The notes beneath the pieces are model-generated. The model saw nothing but the letters and a program-made list of their open reading frames with translations. It had not been told where the DNA came from and made no database searches. The position numbers and the translations under genes were made by a program. DNA of 64,000 bases from Pseudorhodoferax sp. Leaf267. Lineage in GTDB: Bacteria > Pseudomonadota > Gammaproteobacteria > Burkholderiales > Burkholderiaceae_C. The stretch lies in NCBI RefSeq assembly GCF_001422405.1, contig NZ_LMMV01000025.1, forward strand, positions 297,708-361,707, given 5' to 3'. Positions 1 through 9,126 of the stretch are shown here, piece by piece. The number at the start of each line of letters is the position of its first letter. The first letter of the stretch is position 1.

Positions 1-476
1 TGGCCGTGCTGCACGGCGGCATCTATGGCGGCGCGACCGACATGGCCCTGGCCTGCGACTTCCGCATCGGCTCGCCGGCGGTCGAGATGTTCATGCCGGC
101 CGCGCGGCTGGGCCTGCACTTCTACGCCAGCGGCATGCAGCGCTACGTCACGCGCCTGGGCGTGGACGTGGCCAAGCGCCTGTTCCTGGCCGGCGACAAG
201 CTCGATGCGGGCGCCATGCAGGCCTGCGGCTTCCTCACGCACCTGGTCAGCGCCGACGAGCTGGAGCCGCAGACCCAGGCGCTGTGCGAGCGGCTGGGCA
301 CGATGGCGCCGCTGGCGCTGCTGGGCATGAAGCGTCACCTGAACCAGATGGCGCGTGGCCAGATGGACGCGCAGAGCGTGCGCGCAGCCGTGCTGCAGAC
401 CCTGGCCTCCAGCGACCTGCAGGAAGGCGCGCTGGCCTGGAAGGAAAAGCGCGCGCCGCGTTTCACGGGGCGCTAA
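1..476 (+). CDS. Enoyl-CoA hydratase/isomerase family protein, 3' part (5' truncated by window edge)
   Basis: The gene enters from the left edge; the first full codon is at position 3 and about 157 residues are visible up to TAA at 474-476. The opening residues HGGIYGGATDMALACDFRIG match the crotonase-fold segment that holds the oxyanion-hole glycines and the conserved ALACD turn. Crotonases hydrate or isomerise enoyl-CoA thioesters in fatty-acid and aromatic degradation, in the cytoplasm. The exact substrate cannot be read because the N-terminal half is missing. The stop overlaps the end of the converging glutathione reductase gene by 4 bp. Family assignment is firm; subfamily is not. Confidence 0.85.
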   Translation, partial: AVLHGGIYGGATDMALACDFRIGSPAVEMFMPAARLGLHFYASGMQRYVTRLGVDVAKRLFLAGDKLDAGAMQACGFLTHLVSADELEPQTQALCERLGTMAPLALLGMKRHLNQMARGQMDAQSVRAAVLQTLASSDLQEGALAWKEKRAPRFTGR

Positions 477-1840
477 TCGACCGCCGGCTCGCGCAGCGTC
501 ACGAACTCTTCGGCCGCCGTGGGGTGGATGCCGATGGTGCTGTCGAACAGCGCCTTGGTCGCGCCCGCGCGCAGCGCCACGGCGAAGCCCTGCAGGATCT
601 CGCCGGCGTCCATGCCCACCATGTGCACGCCCACCACGCGGTCGGTCTCGGCATCGACCACCAGCTTCATGAGCGTGCGCTCGCTGCTACCCGACAGCGT
701 GTGCTTGAGCGGCTTGAACTCGGTGCGGAAGATGGTCACGTCGCCGAACTTGCGGCGCGCCGCCTCCTCGGTGTAGCCCACGGTGCCCACCGGCGGGTGC
801 GTGAACACGGCGGTGGGGATGTTCTCGTACGAAACGCTGCGCGCCGGCTTGCCCGGCAGCGGGCCGAACAGGTGGTCCACCAGCGCCATGGCCTCGGCCG
901 TGGCCACGGGCGTGAGCGGCATGTCGGTGGACACGTCACCCAGCGCAAAGACCGACGGCACGCTGCTGCGGTAGTGCGCATCGACCGCGACCGCGCCGTC
1001 CTCGTCCAGTTGCACGCCGAGTGCCTCCAGGCCGATGTTGGCGGTGTTGGGCCGCCGCCCGGTGGCGAACAGCACGGCGTCGGCGTCCAGCAGCGCGCCG
1101 TCGGCCAGCGTCAGGTGCAGCCCCTTGGCCTGGCGCACGATGCGCTCGACCTGCGCGTTGAGCTGCAGATCGATGCCGGTCTTGCCCATCTCGGAGGCCA
1201 GAAAGCGGCTGATGTCCTCGTCGAACGCCGACAGGATGCGGCCGCCGCGTTGCAGCTGCGTGACCTGCGCGCCGAGCCCGCGGAAGATGGACGCGAACTC
1301 GCAGGCGATGTAGCCGCCGCCCACCACGACCAGGCGCTTGGGGAACGGGTCCAGGTCGAACATCTGGTCCGAGCTGATGGCCAGCTCGGCACCCGCGATG
1401 TCGGGCATGAAGGGCGTGCCGCCGGTGGCGATGAGGATGTGCTGGGCGCGCAGGCGCCGCTCGCCGACCTGCACGGTGTGCGGGTCCGCCAGTTGGCCCC
1501 AGCCCGCCACGATCTCTGCGCCCGCGCCCTTGAGCAGGTCGCGGTAGATGCCGTTCAGCCGCGTGATCTCCCTGGCGCGGTTGGCCTTGAGCGTGGCCCA
1601 GTCGAAGCGCGGCGCCTCCACCTGCCAGCCGAAGCCCGCGGCCTCCTCGAAGGCCTCTGCGTAGTGGGCGGCGTAGCTGTAGAGCTTCTTGGGGATGCAG
1701 CCCACGTTCACGCAGGTGCCGCCCAGCGCGGCCGCCTCCACCACGGCCACCCGGGCGCCGCGCTGGGCCGCCATGCGCGCGGCGCGCACGCCGCCGCTGC
1801 CGCCACCGAGCACCACCAGGTCGAAATCGAATCGGTCCAT
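473..1840 (-). CDS. gor: Glutathione-disulfide reductase
   Basis: A 455-residue FAD flavoprotein that reduces glutathione disulfide with NADPH in the cytoplasm. Visible features are the N-terminal FAD dinucleotide-binding motif GGGSGG (residues 12-17), the redox-active disulfide in GGTCVNVGCIPKK (Cys43/Cys48), a second Rossmann motif VVVGGGYIACEFA near residue 170 followed by an arginine-containing RGGRIL stretch as in NADPH-specific members, and the C-terminal GIHPTAAEEFVTL carrying the catalytic histidine. Length matches the family (about 450). The start at 1840 places MDRFDFDLVVLGGG directly at the fold; upstream in-frame methionines lie in unrelated sequence. It converges on the enoyl-CoA hydratase gene with a 4-bp overlap. 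Confidence 0.96.
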   Translation of the reverse strand: MDRFDFDLVVLGGGSGGVRAARMAAQRGARVAVVEAAALGGTCVNVGCIPKKLYSYAAHYAEAFEEAAGFGWQVEAPRFDWATLKANRAREITRLNGIYRDLLKGAGAEIVAGWGQLADPHTVQVGERRLRAQHILIATGGTPFMPDIAGAELAISSDQMFDLDPFPKRLVVVGGGYIACEFASIFRGLGAQVTQLQRGGRILSAFDEDISRFLASEMGKTGIDLQLNAQVERIVRQAKGLHLTLADGALLDADAVLFATGRRPNTANIGLEALGVQLDEDGAVAVDAHYRSSVPSVFALGDVSTDMPLTPVATAEAMALVDHLFGPLPGKPARSVSYENIPTAVFTHPPVGTVGYTEEAARRKFGDVTIFRTEFKPLKHTLSGSSERTLMKLVVDAETDRVVGVHMVGMDAGEILQGFAVALRAGATKALFDSTIGIHPTAAEEFVTLREPAVD

Positions 1841-1936
1841 CTTGTGTCTTTCTTGGGATGTGATCGCCCCACGCATGATCGCGCGGTTCAGGGCCGCCGG
1901 CCAGCCGCGGGCACAATGCCGCGCGATCGGTGGGTG

Positions 1937-2662
1937 ATGCTGGAATTCGCGCTCGTTCTGCTGTTGGGATTGGTGGCCGGCACGGTGGGCGGCATCGTGG
2001 GCTTCGGCTCGTCCATCATGCTGATGCCGGCCCTGGTGCTGGTGTTCGGCCCGCGCGAGGCCGTGCCCATCATGGCGATGGCCGCGCTGATGGCCAACGC
2101 CGCGCGCGTCGTGGTCTGGTGGCGCGCGATCGACTGGCGCGCCGCCGCCGTCTATGCGGCCACGGGCGTGCCGGCCGCCGCGCTCGGTGCGCGCACGTTG
2201 CTGGCGCTGCCGGTCGGCGTGGTGGAGGCCGTGCTGGGGCTGTTCTTCATCGCCATGATCCCGCTGCGGCGCTGGCTGGCGCGGCGGCAGCTGCGGCTGC
2301 AGCTGTGGCAGCTGGCGCTGGTGGGGGCAGGCATCGGTTTTTTGACCGGCATCGTGGTGAGCACCGGGCCCGTCAACACGCCGTTCTTCCTGGCCTATGG
2401 CCTGGTCAAGGGCGCGTTCCTGGGCACGGAGGCGCTCGGCTCGCTGGCCGTGTACGCGGCCAAGGCGCTGACCTTCCGCAGCCTGGGCGCCCTGCCGGTG
2501 GACGCCATCGCCAAAGGGCTGATCGTCGGCAGCTCGCTGACGGCCGGCGCGTTCCTGGCCAAGCGCGTGGTGCTGGCGCTGGACGCATCGAAGTTCCGGC
2601 TGTTGATGGACGCGCTGCTGCTGGTGGCCGGCGCCACGATGCTCTGGGCGGCCTGGCGCTAA
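1937..2662 (+). CDS. TauE/SafE-family sulfite/anion exporter-like membrane protein
   Basis: A 241-residue polytopic inner-membrane protein with about seven or eight hydrophobic segments. The start MLEFALVLLLGLVAGTVGG and the motif GFGSSIMLMPALVLVFG are typical of the TauE/SafE (DUF81) family, which exports small sulfur or organic anions; an internal repeat of the motif (GIGFLTGIVVSTGPVNTPFF) is visible near residue 140, as expected from the two-repeat fold. The substrate is not determinable. ATG at 1937 is chosen because the first membrane span begins right after it. It lies about 95 bp from the divergent gor start and its stop overlaps the converging lysR gene by 4 bp. Confidence 0.88.
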   Translation: MLEFALVLLLGLVAGTVGGIVGFGSSIMLMPALVLVFGPREAVPIMAMAALMANAARVVVWWRAIDWRAAAVYAATGVPAAALGARTLLALPVGVVEAVLGLFFIAMIPLRRWLARRQLRLQLWQLALVGAGIGFLTGIVVSTGPVNTPFFLAYGLVKGAFLGTEALGSLAVYAAKALTFRSLGALPVDAIAKGLIVGSSLTAGAFLAKRVVLALDASKFRLLMDALLLVAGATMLWAAWR

Positions 2663-3564
2663 CGGGCCGTCGATCCCGCATCGAACGCCTGCAGCGCCTC
2701 GCGCATCCAGTCGAGGAACACGCGGGCGCGGCGCGGCAGCAGCCGGGCGTGCGGGTAGACCAGGTGGATGGGCTGCGGCGGCGGTTCGAAGTCCCGCAGC
2801 ACGATCTGCAGCTTCCTGCGCCGCACGTACTCGGCCACTTGGTAAGAGTAGAAGTTGCCGAAGCCCGCGCCCGCGGCGCAGGCGTCGATGGCCGGGCCGA
2901 TCTCGCTGAATTCCAGCTGGCCGCTGACCTCCACGCGCAGGCTGCGCTTGCCGTCCGCGAACGGCCCCCAGCCCGGCGCATGGCCGCTCACGCGCACGCA
3001 GGGCAGCTGCCGCAGCGCGGTCGGGTGCTGCGGCGTGCCGTGCGTGCGCAGCAGGCCGGGGTGGGCCACCACGTGGCGGTGGATCTGGCCCATGCGCCGG
3101 GCCACGAGGCTGGAGTCGGCCAGCGCACCGATGCGCACGCCCACGTCCACGTTCTCCTCCAGCAGGTTCACCACGCGGTCGGCCAGCAGCAATCGGCACT
3201 GCATCTGCGGATGGGCCTGCGCGAAGCGCGTCACGGCGGGCGCCACATGCAGCTGGCCGAACAGCACGGGCGCGGTGATGGTCAGCAGGCCGGCCGGCTC
3301 GGTGGCCTCGGCGAGCAGCGCAGCCTCGGCATCGGCGATGGCCGCCAGGATCTGGCGGCAGCTCTCCAGGTGGCGCCGGCCCTCGTCCGTCAGTGCGATG
3401 CGGCGCGTGGTGCGGTTGAACAGACGCACCTGCAGATGCGCCTCGTAGGCCGCGAGCATGCGCACCACGGCGGGCAGGGAGCTGTCCAGCGCCTGGGCCG
3501 CTGCCGTGAGGCTGCCGGCGTCGGCGATCTGCACGAAGGTCTGCATGGCGCGCACGGTGTCCAT
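2659..3564 (-). CDS. LysR-family transcriptional regulator
   Basis: A 301-residue regulator. Residues 1-60 form the winged helix-turn-helix typical of LysR proteins (FVQIADAGSLTAAAQALDSS, then LFNRTTRRIALTDEG), and the rest is a periplasmic-binding-protein-like effector domain starting around residue 90 (GLLTITAPVLFGQLHVAP). It belongs to the CrgA/AaeR-like branch by its GLLTI transition. Start 3564 (MDTVRAM) is preferred; an in-frame ATG at 3576 would add four residues. It is divergent from a PPOX-family gene, the usual arrangement of a LysR protein and its target, and the intergenic region holds a perfect inverted repeat at 3594-3609. Confidence 0.92.
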   Translation of the reverse strand: MDTVRAMQTFVQIADAGSLTAAAQALDSSLPAVVRMLAAYEAHLQVRLFNRTTRRIALTDEGRRHLESCRQILAAIADAEAALLAEATEPAGLLTITAPVLFGQLHVAPAVTRFAQAHPQMQCRLLLADRVVNLLEENVDVGVRIGALADSSLVARRMGQIHRHVVAHPGLLRTHGTPQHPTALRQLPCVRVSGHAPGWGPFADGKRSLRVEVSGQLEFSEIGPAIDACAAGAGFGNFYSYQVAEYVRRRKLQIVLRDFEPPPQPIHLVYPHARLLPRRARVFLDWMREALQAFDAGSTAR

Positions 3565-3593
3565 GGCGCGCAGCATAGCCAATTGCTCCGGAA

Positions 3594-3609
3594 AGTGGAT
3601 CAGTCCACT
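3594..3609. promoter_or_regulatory. Perfect inverted repeat between divergent lysR and PPOX genes (candidate LysR operator)
   Basis: AGTGGA-TCAG-TCCACT is a perfect 6-4-6 inverted repeat located 30 bp upstream of the lysR start and 74 bp upstream of the PPOX-family start. LysR proteins commonly bind imperfect dyads in the divergent promoter region, so this is a reasonable operator candidate. The repeat is seen directly; the binding is inferred. Confidence 0.5.
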
Positions 3610-3682
3610 GCGCTGTGGCCCATTTATGTTCGCAGGCCTGATCAACACAATCGTGGCTCGTACTTCCACCAGGGACCCCGCC

Positions 3683-4600
3683 ATGCCTGACATCCCCACC
3701 GCCGACCACGACCCAGTGTTCCATGCCGGCGAGCGCGCCCTGCAGACGCGCGCCGGCTCGCGCGAGTGGCTGGCGCAGGTGGGCGCGCGCATCATGCGCA
3801 ACGAGATGCCCGAGCAGCACCGCGCCTTCTTCGCCGAGCTGCCGTTCCTCGTGGTGGGCACCGTGGACGCCGCCTGCCAGCCCTGGGCCTCGCTGCTGGC
3901 CGGGCCACCCGGCTTCCTGCGCTCACCGGACGCCCGGCACCTGGACGTGGCGGCTGCGCCGCTGTGGGGCGACGTGCTGCACGACACGCTGGCGCAAGGC
4001 GCGCCGATCGGCCTGCTCGGGATCGCCCCACACACCCGCCGGCGCAACCGCATGAACGGCACGGTGCACGGTCTGCGGCCGGATGGCTTCACGGTGGAGG
4101 TGGGGCAAAGCTTCGGCAACTGCCCCAAGTACATGCAGCCGCGCGAGGCGCGCTACGTGGAGAGCCTGCCGCCATCGCCACGCCTGGTGCGGGCCGACCG
4201 GCTGGACGAGGCAGGCCGGCGCATCGTGGCCCAGGCCGACACCTTCTTCATCGCCACGGCCGCCAGCGGCGCGCATGCGGCAGGCGGCGTGGACGTATCG
4301 CACCGGGGCGGCGCACCGGGCTTCGTGCGCGTGCAGCCGGACGGCAGCCTGCTGGTGCCGGACTACCCGGGCAACCAGTTCTTCAACACGCTGGGCAACC
4401 TGCACCTGGATCCGCGCGCCGGCCTGCTGTTCGTCGATGTCGAGACGGGCGCGCTGCTGCAGTTGGCCGTGACGGCGGAGCTGCTGTGGGCCGATGCGGC
4501 GTCGTTCGCGGCCACGGGCATCGAGCGCGCGCTGCATCTGCGGGTGCGTGCGCAGCGGTTGATCGAGGGGGCGTTGCCGCTGCAGTGGCGGTCGGTGTGA
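3683..4600 (+). CDS. Pyridoxamine 5'-phosphate oxidase (PPOX/FMN-binding) family protein
   Basis: A 305-residue protein resembling PPOX-superfamily flavoproteins (split-barrel FMN-binding fold). Segments FLVVGTVDAACQPWASLLAGPPGF (residues about 55-78) and, in the second half, TFFIATAASGAHAAGGVDVSHRGG followed by DYPGNQFFNTLGNL are characteristic of two consecutive split-barrel modules; the DYPGN...FNTLGNL block is the strongest signature. Such proteins are often fused or linked to ferredoxin reductases, but no reductase gene is adjacent here. Substrate unknown. It diverges from a LysR gene, which probably regulates it. The start at 3683 is the first ATG after the intergenic region. Confidence 0.85.
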   Translation: MPDIPTADHDPVFHAGERALQTRAGSREWLAQVGARIMRNEMPEQHRAFFAELPFLVVGTVDAACQPWASLLAGPPGFLRSPDARHLDVAAAPLWGDVLHDTLAQGAPIGLLGIAPHTRRRNRMNGTVHGLRPDGFTVEVGQSFGNCPKYMQPREARYVESLPPSPRLVRADRLDEAGRRIVAQADTFFIATAASGAHAAGGVDVSHRGGAPGFVRVQPDGSLLVPDYPGNQFFNTLGNLHLDPRAGLLFVDVETGALLQLAVTAELLWADAASFAATGIERALHLRVRAQRLIEGALPLQWRSV

Positions 4601-4617
4601 GGTGCGGCCTCAGGCCG

Positions 4618-5052
4618 TCACGGCGTTAGCCGGGTGAACTGCGAGCGCGGCAGCAAGCGCCTGAAGTCCGCATCGAAGCTGACCAGGTGCTCGCCCTGCT
4701 GCAGGACCGCCGCCGCCAGCCACGCATCTGGAATCTGGTTGGCCGCCAGTGGCTTGGTTGCGCAGAGTTCACGCAGCACCGGCCATTCCGCGCCGAGCGC
4801 GGGTTGCTCCACGCCCGGCATGGCCTTGAGTGCGTCGATGAAGCGCAACGCCTCATCGGTTGGCGTTGGTTGCACAAAGATCCTGGAGTGGGTGACCAGG
4901 CGCAGGAAGCTTGCCACCACCATGGCCTGCACGCGCAAAGGCCGCCCCTGACCGGCGGCGGCGATGGCTTCGTCCAGCCAGGCGCGCGCCTTCTCGTAGT
5001 GCGGGTGATCGCTGCGCGACGCGGCCACTAGCACATTGACGTCAGGCGTCAT
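4618..5052 (-). CDS. vapC: PIN-domain ribonuclease toxin (VapC-like)
   Basis: A 144-residue PIN-domain protein. The N-terminus MTPDVNVLVAASRSDHPHYE carries the first catalytic aspartate (D4) in the DVN motif, and the C-terminal part has IPDAWLAAAV and the SFDADF motif with further acidic residues near positions 108, 126 and 128. The central ASFLRLVTHSRIF pattern places it near the TIGR00028-type PIN proteins. PIN toxins cleave RNA when freed from their antitoxin. The gene overlaps the upstream antitoxin gene by 11 bp, the usual antitoxin-first order. The substrate RNA is unknown. Confidence 0.9.
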   Translation of the reverse strand: MTPDVNVLVAASRSDHPHYEKARAWLDEAIAAAGQGRPLRVQAMVVASFLRLVTHSRIFVQPTPTDEALRFIDALKAMPGVEQPALGAEWPVLRELCATKPLAANQIPDAWLAAAVLQQGEHLVSFDADFRRLLPRSQFTRLTP

Positions 5053-5278
5053 CCGCCGCGTCCAGCAGGGCCTTGTTGCTGCGACCGTCCAAGCCGGCCA
5101 CCAACCCGCCCTTGCCCCGGTACACCGGAAGCGCCTGGGGCTTGCGCGCGCGGCTCTGTGCCTTCAAGCGCAACTGCAGGCTTTCTTCGATCAGGCGGGT
5201 GAGGCTGATGCGCTGCTGCGCGGCCAAAGCCTTGGCTTCGGTGAACAGGGTGTCGTTGAGGTCGAGCGTGGTCTTCAT
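5042..5278 (-). CDS. vapB: Ribbon-helix-helix antitoxin (VapB-like)
   Basis: A 78-residue protein whose N-terminus MKTTLDLNDTLFTEAKALAA and ISLTRLIEESLQLRL form a ribbon-helix-helix DNA-binding fold, followed by a basic, disordered-looking tail that would wrap the toxin. It would neutralise the overlapping PIN toxin and repress their shared promoter. ATG at 5278 is preferred over the in-frame ATG at 5296 because the strand and helix begin immediately after it and an AGGA lies about 10 nt upstream. A perfect palindrome sits 24-37 bp upstream. Confidence 0.9.
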   Translation of the reverse strand: MKTTLDLNDTLFTEAKALAAQQRISLTRLIEESLQLRLKAQSRARKPQALPVYRGKGGLVAGLDGRSNKALLDAADDA

Positions 5279-5301
5279 GGCTTGCAGTCCTGTCATGAAT
5301 G

Positions 5302-5315
5302 TACAGATTTCTGTA
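5302..5315. promoter_or_regulatory. Palindromic operator of the vapBC-type operon
   Basis: TACAGA-TT-TCTGTA is a perfect 6-2-6 palindrome located just downstream of the predicted -10 box, where binding by the RHH antitoxin would block transcription start. AT-rich compared with its surroundings. The repeat is observed; autoregulation is inferred from other vapBC systems. Confidence 0.65.
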
Positions 5316-5342
5316 TTTTAGGCCTGGAGCTTGAAACTTCAA
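5315..5342 (-). promoter_or_regulatory. Sigma-70-type promoter of the vapBC-type operon
   Basis: On the minus strand TTGAAG (5337-5342) and TAAAAT (5315-5320) are separated by 16 bp and point to the antitoxin gene. The -10 box abuts the palindrome at 5302-5315. The -35 overlaps the last codon region of the upstream gene, so the pair has its own promoter. Confidence 0.55.
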
Positions 5343-5895
5343 CCAAACCTGCGCAACCCCCGCCCCGGCGACCACACCCAGGCCGACTGCTGCGGGTCGC
5401 CGAAGAACTCCGGCCGGCGCCACAGCCACACCATCGCAAAGTGCGCAGCGCTGGCGTAGTGCGTGAGCCAGACCTCGGCGCTTGCCAGCACCTGCGGCCA
5501 GGGCGTGGCCAGGTGGTCGGACCAGGCGAGCAGCTCCAGGTCGTGCGCGGCCACGCCGCTGTACAGGCCGGCCTCGGCCTTCTTGAACTTGCGCGAGAAC
5601 GCATCGACCGAGGCCTCGTTCGGCGGCAGCCGCGCGGGCGGCGCATCGGCCGGCGGCAGGCGCGGGGTCTGGCGCGCCAGCACCTGGCTGTCCTGCTCGG
5701 TCAGGCGCACGAGCTCGAAGGCCAGCGGCTCGTCGCTCTCGGTGGAGCGGGCCAGGATGTCGGGCTCGCGCGCATTCGGGTCTCCGCTCACGAGCGAATG
5801 CAGGTCGATGTCGGCACGGTAGCGCTGCGCGAACTCACGGAAGATCGCGCGCTCCAGCTGGGCCTTGTGCTGGTCGCGCACAGGGCCGCCGGCCA

Positions 5896-5896
<1 letters not shown>
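5339..5896 (-). CDS. Hypothetical protein with a possible PD-(D/E)XK-like motif
   Basis: A 185-residue protein I do not recognise. Its ATG overlaps the TGA of the upstream acyl-CoA ligase (TGATG), implying translational coupling. The central stretch NAREPDILARSTESDEPLAFELVRL resembles the core of restriction-endonuclease-like folds (acidic PD followed by an E-x-hydrophobic strand), but this is a weak visual match. The C-terminal half is rich in tryptophan and aromatic residues (WLTHYASAAHFAMVWLWRRPEFF). No signal peptide or membrane span. Function unknown; the coupling suggests co-expression with the ligase rather than with vapBC. Confidence 0.7.
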
Positions 5897-7443
<1,547 letters not shown>

Positions 7444-7511
7444 GGTGGTCGGGGTGGAGGGGTGCCGCAGGATCATAGGCCGCGGATGCGCCGCTACCAT
7501 TCAGGCATTCC

Positions 7512-8060
7512 ATGACCACCGACCTGCCCGAAATCGCCCCGCAAGCCGCGCCAGCATTGGCGCCGCGCCGCCCTACGCCGCGCTTCATGCTGTCGCATCC
7601 GGCACACTGCATCGCGCTCGGATTCGGCTCCGGCCTGTCGCCCGTGGCGCCCGGCACGGCAGGCACGCTGTGGGCCTGGCTGGCCTACGTGGTGCTCACG
7701 GGCTGGCTGGATGCGGTGCAGATCGGCTGGCTCATCGCAGCCTCGCTGCCCGTGGGCTGGTGGGCCTGCACGGTGTGCGCGCGCAACCTGCGCATCGCCG
7801 ACCCCGGCGCCATCGTGTGGGACGAGGTGGTGGCCTTCTGGCTGGTGCTGTGGCTGGTGATGCCCGTGGGCTTCTGGGGCCAGCTGGCCGCGTTTGCGCT
7901 GTTCCGTTACTTCGACGCCGCCAAGCCCGGCCCGGTGGCGTGGGCCGACCAGGCTTTCAAGGGCGGCGGCGCGCGCGGCGGCTTCGGCATCCTGTTCGAC
8001 GACCTGGTGGCGGCGTTCTGCACGCTGCTGGTGCTGGCCCTGTGGAGGTTTCTGTGGTGA
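7512..8060 (+). CDS. pgpA: Phosphatidylglycerophosphatase A
   Basis: A 182-residue inner-membrane phosphatase that converts phosphatidylglycerol phosphate to phosphatidylglycerol. The signature GFGSGLSPVAPGTAGTL (residues about 37-53) followed by four hydrophobic stretches and the acidic WDEVVAFWL segment match PgpA. Length is close to the family's usual 160-180 residues, with a slightly longer hydrophilic N-terminus. The stop overlaps the GTG start of the next gene (GTGA), so pgpA and the CinA-type amidase are translationally coupled, an arrangement known from betaproteobacteria. Confidence 0.95.
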   Translation: MTTDLPEIAPQAAPALAPRRPTPRFMLSHPAHCIALGFGSGLSPVAPGTAGTLWAWLAYVVLTGWLDAVQIGWLIAASLPVGWWACTVCARNLRIADPGAIVWDEVVAFWLVLWLVMPVGFWGQLAAFALFRYFDAAKPGPVAWADQAFKGGGARGGFGILFDDLVAAFCTLLVLALWRFLW

Positions 8061-8542
8061 GCGATTCCCTTCCCGATCTCGTCGAACGCCTGGCCGCGCA
8101 ACTGCGCGCCAAAGGCTGGATGATGGCCACGGCCGAGAGCTGCACGGGCGGCCTGATCGCCGGCGCCTGCACCGACCTGGCGGGCTCCAGCGACTGGTTC
8201 GAGCGCGGCATCGTGAGCTACTCGAACGCGGCCAAGACCGAGCTGCTGGGCGTGGATGCGGCCGTCATCGCGCAGCACGGCGCCGTCAGCGAGCCCGTGG
8301 CGCGCGCGATGGCGCAGGGCGCAGTGATGCGGTCGCATGCCCAGCTGGCCGTGGCCGTGACCGGTGTGGCCGGCCCGGGCGGAGGCAGCGCGGACAAACC
8401 CGTCGGCATGGTCTGGTTCGGCTGGGCCTGGCCCGGTGGCGTGCACAGCGAGGTCCAGCATTTCGCGGGTGACCGCGCGGCGGTGCGCGCCGCCACGGTG
8501 CGCCACGCGCTGGCGCGGCTGTCGGCCTTGCTGGAGGCTTGA
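8057..8542 (+). CDS. CinA-family nicotinamide-nucleotide amidohydrolase (PncC-type)
   Basis: A 161-residue stand-alone CinA C-terminal domain. The motif MATAESCTGGLIAGACTDLAGSS near residue 25 and the later AVTGVAGPGGGSADKPVGMVWFG are diagnostic. Members deamidate nicotinamide mononucleotide to nicotinic acid mononucleotide, salvaging pyridine nucleotide. Translation starts at GTG 8057 inside the pgpA stop (GTGA), with a GGAGG ribosome site at 8044-8048. The N-terminal molybdopterin-like domain of full CinA is absent, as in E. coli PncC. Confidence 0.95.
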   Translation: MSDSLPDLVERLAAQLRAKGWMMATAESCTGGLIAGACTDLAGSSDWFERGIVSYSNAAKTELLGVDAAVIAQHGAVSEPVARAMAQGAVMRSHAQLAVAVTGVAGPGGGSADKPVGMVWFGWAWPGGVHSEVQHFAGDRAAVRAATVRHALARLSALLEA

Positions 8543-8566
8543 GCGGTCTCGGCCGTTTCAAGTGGT

Positions 8567-8595
8567 TGCAATTGAATTGCACACAATTGAATTGT
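8567..8595. promoter_or_regulatory. Tandem OhrR operators upstream of ohrR
   Basis: Two near-identical palindromes stand in tandem: TGCAATTGAATTGCA (8567-8581) and ACAATTGAATTGT (8583-8595), both built on CAATT-G-AATTG, with centres 15 bp apart. They match the CAATT/AATTG dyads bound by OhrR repressors. They straddle a plausible promoter, TTGCAC (8577-8582), 17 bp, TAGAAT (8600-8605). Oxidised OhrR would release these sites and turn on ohrR and perhaps ohr. Confidence 0.8.
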
Positions 8596-8612
8596 TCGTT
8601 AGAATTCGACCC

Positions 8613-9065
8613 ATGGCGTCCCCGCGAACAACCCTGAACGAGCAAGCACTGCAGCTGGACCACCAGCTGTGCTTCGCCTTGTACTCGGCTTCGCTCGCGA
8701 TGACCAAGCTCTACAAGCCCCTGCTCGAAGAGCTGGGCCTGACCTACCCGCAGTACCTGGCCATGCTGGCGCTGTGGGAGCGCGATGGCCTGTCGGTCTC
8801 CGAGCTCGGCGAGCGGCTGTTTCTCGATTCCGGCACGCTCACGCCCTTGCTCAAGCGGCTGGAGGCGGCCGGCCTCATCGCCCGCATCCGCGCCGTGGAA
8901 GACGAGCGGCGTGTGCACATCTCGCTCACCGCCGAGGGCCGCAAGCTCAAGGCCCGCGCCGCGCGCATCCCCGGCTGCGTGCTGGCGGCCTCGCAGTGCT
9001 CGGTGGCCGAGATCCAGGCCCTCACGCAGCAGGTGCGCGCACTGCGCGAACGCCTGGGCAGTTGA
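8613..9065 (+). CDS. ohrR: OhrR, organic-hydroperoxide-sensing MarR-family repressor
   Basis: A 150-residue winged-helix regulator. The peroxide-sensing cysteine is Cys20 in LDHQLCFALYSASLAM, the hallmark of OhrR. Two further cysteines (Cys122, Cys129) near the C-terminus suggest the two-cysteine, disulfide-forming type described for Xanthomonas, rather than the one-cysteine Bacillus type. The DNA-binding wing is in the LTPLLKRLEAAGLIARIRAVEDERR region. It sits 61 bp upstream of ohr on the same strand and has two consensus operators in its own promoter, so it is autoregulated and probably controls ohr as well. Confidence 0.96.
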   Translation: MASPRTTLNEQALQLDHQLCFALYSASLAMTKLYKPLLEELGLTYPQYLAMLALWERDGLSVSELGERLFLDSGTLTPLLKRLEAAGLIARIRAVEDERRVHISLTAEGRKLKARAARIPGCVLAASQCSVAEIQALTQQVRALRERLGS

Positions 9066-9126
9066 TCCTTTCCACCCATCCCAACCCCGCTTCAGCCGAA
9101 GCATCACCCAGAAGGAAGACAGCACC

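Noticed and set aside
284-2662. 792-codon plus-strand open frame ending in the TauE/SafE protein
   Set aside because: The first 551 codons are antisense to gor and of biased low-complexity composition; the real gene starts at 1937.
473-3820. Very long minus-strand open frame (1115 codons) running from gor back through the lysR region
   Set aside because: Only its last 455 residues encode a protein (gor). The upstream part is out of frame with the LysR gene and is arginine/glycine/proline-rich, the usual shadow of GC-rich coding DNA.
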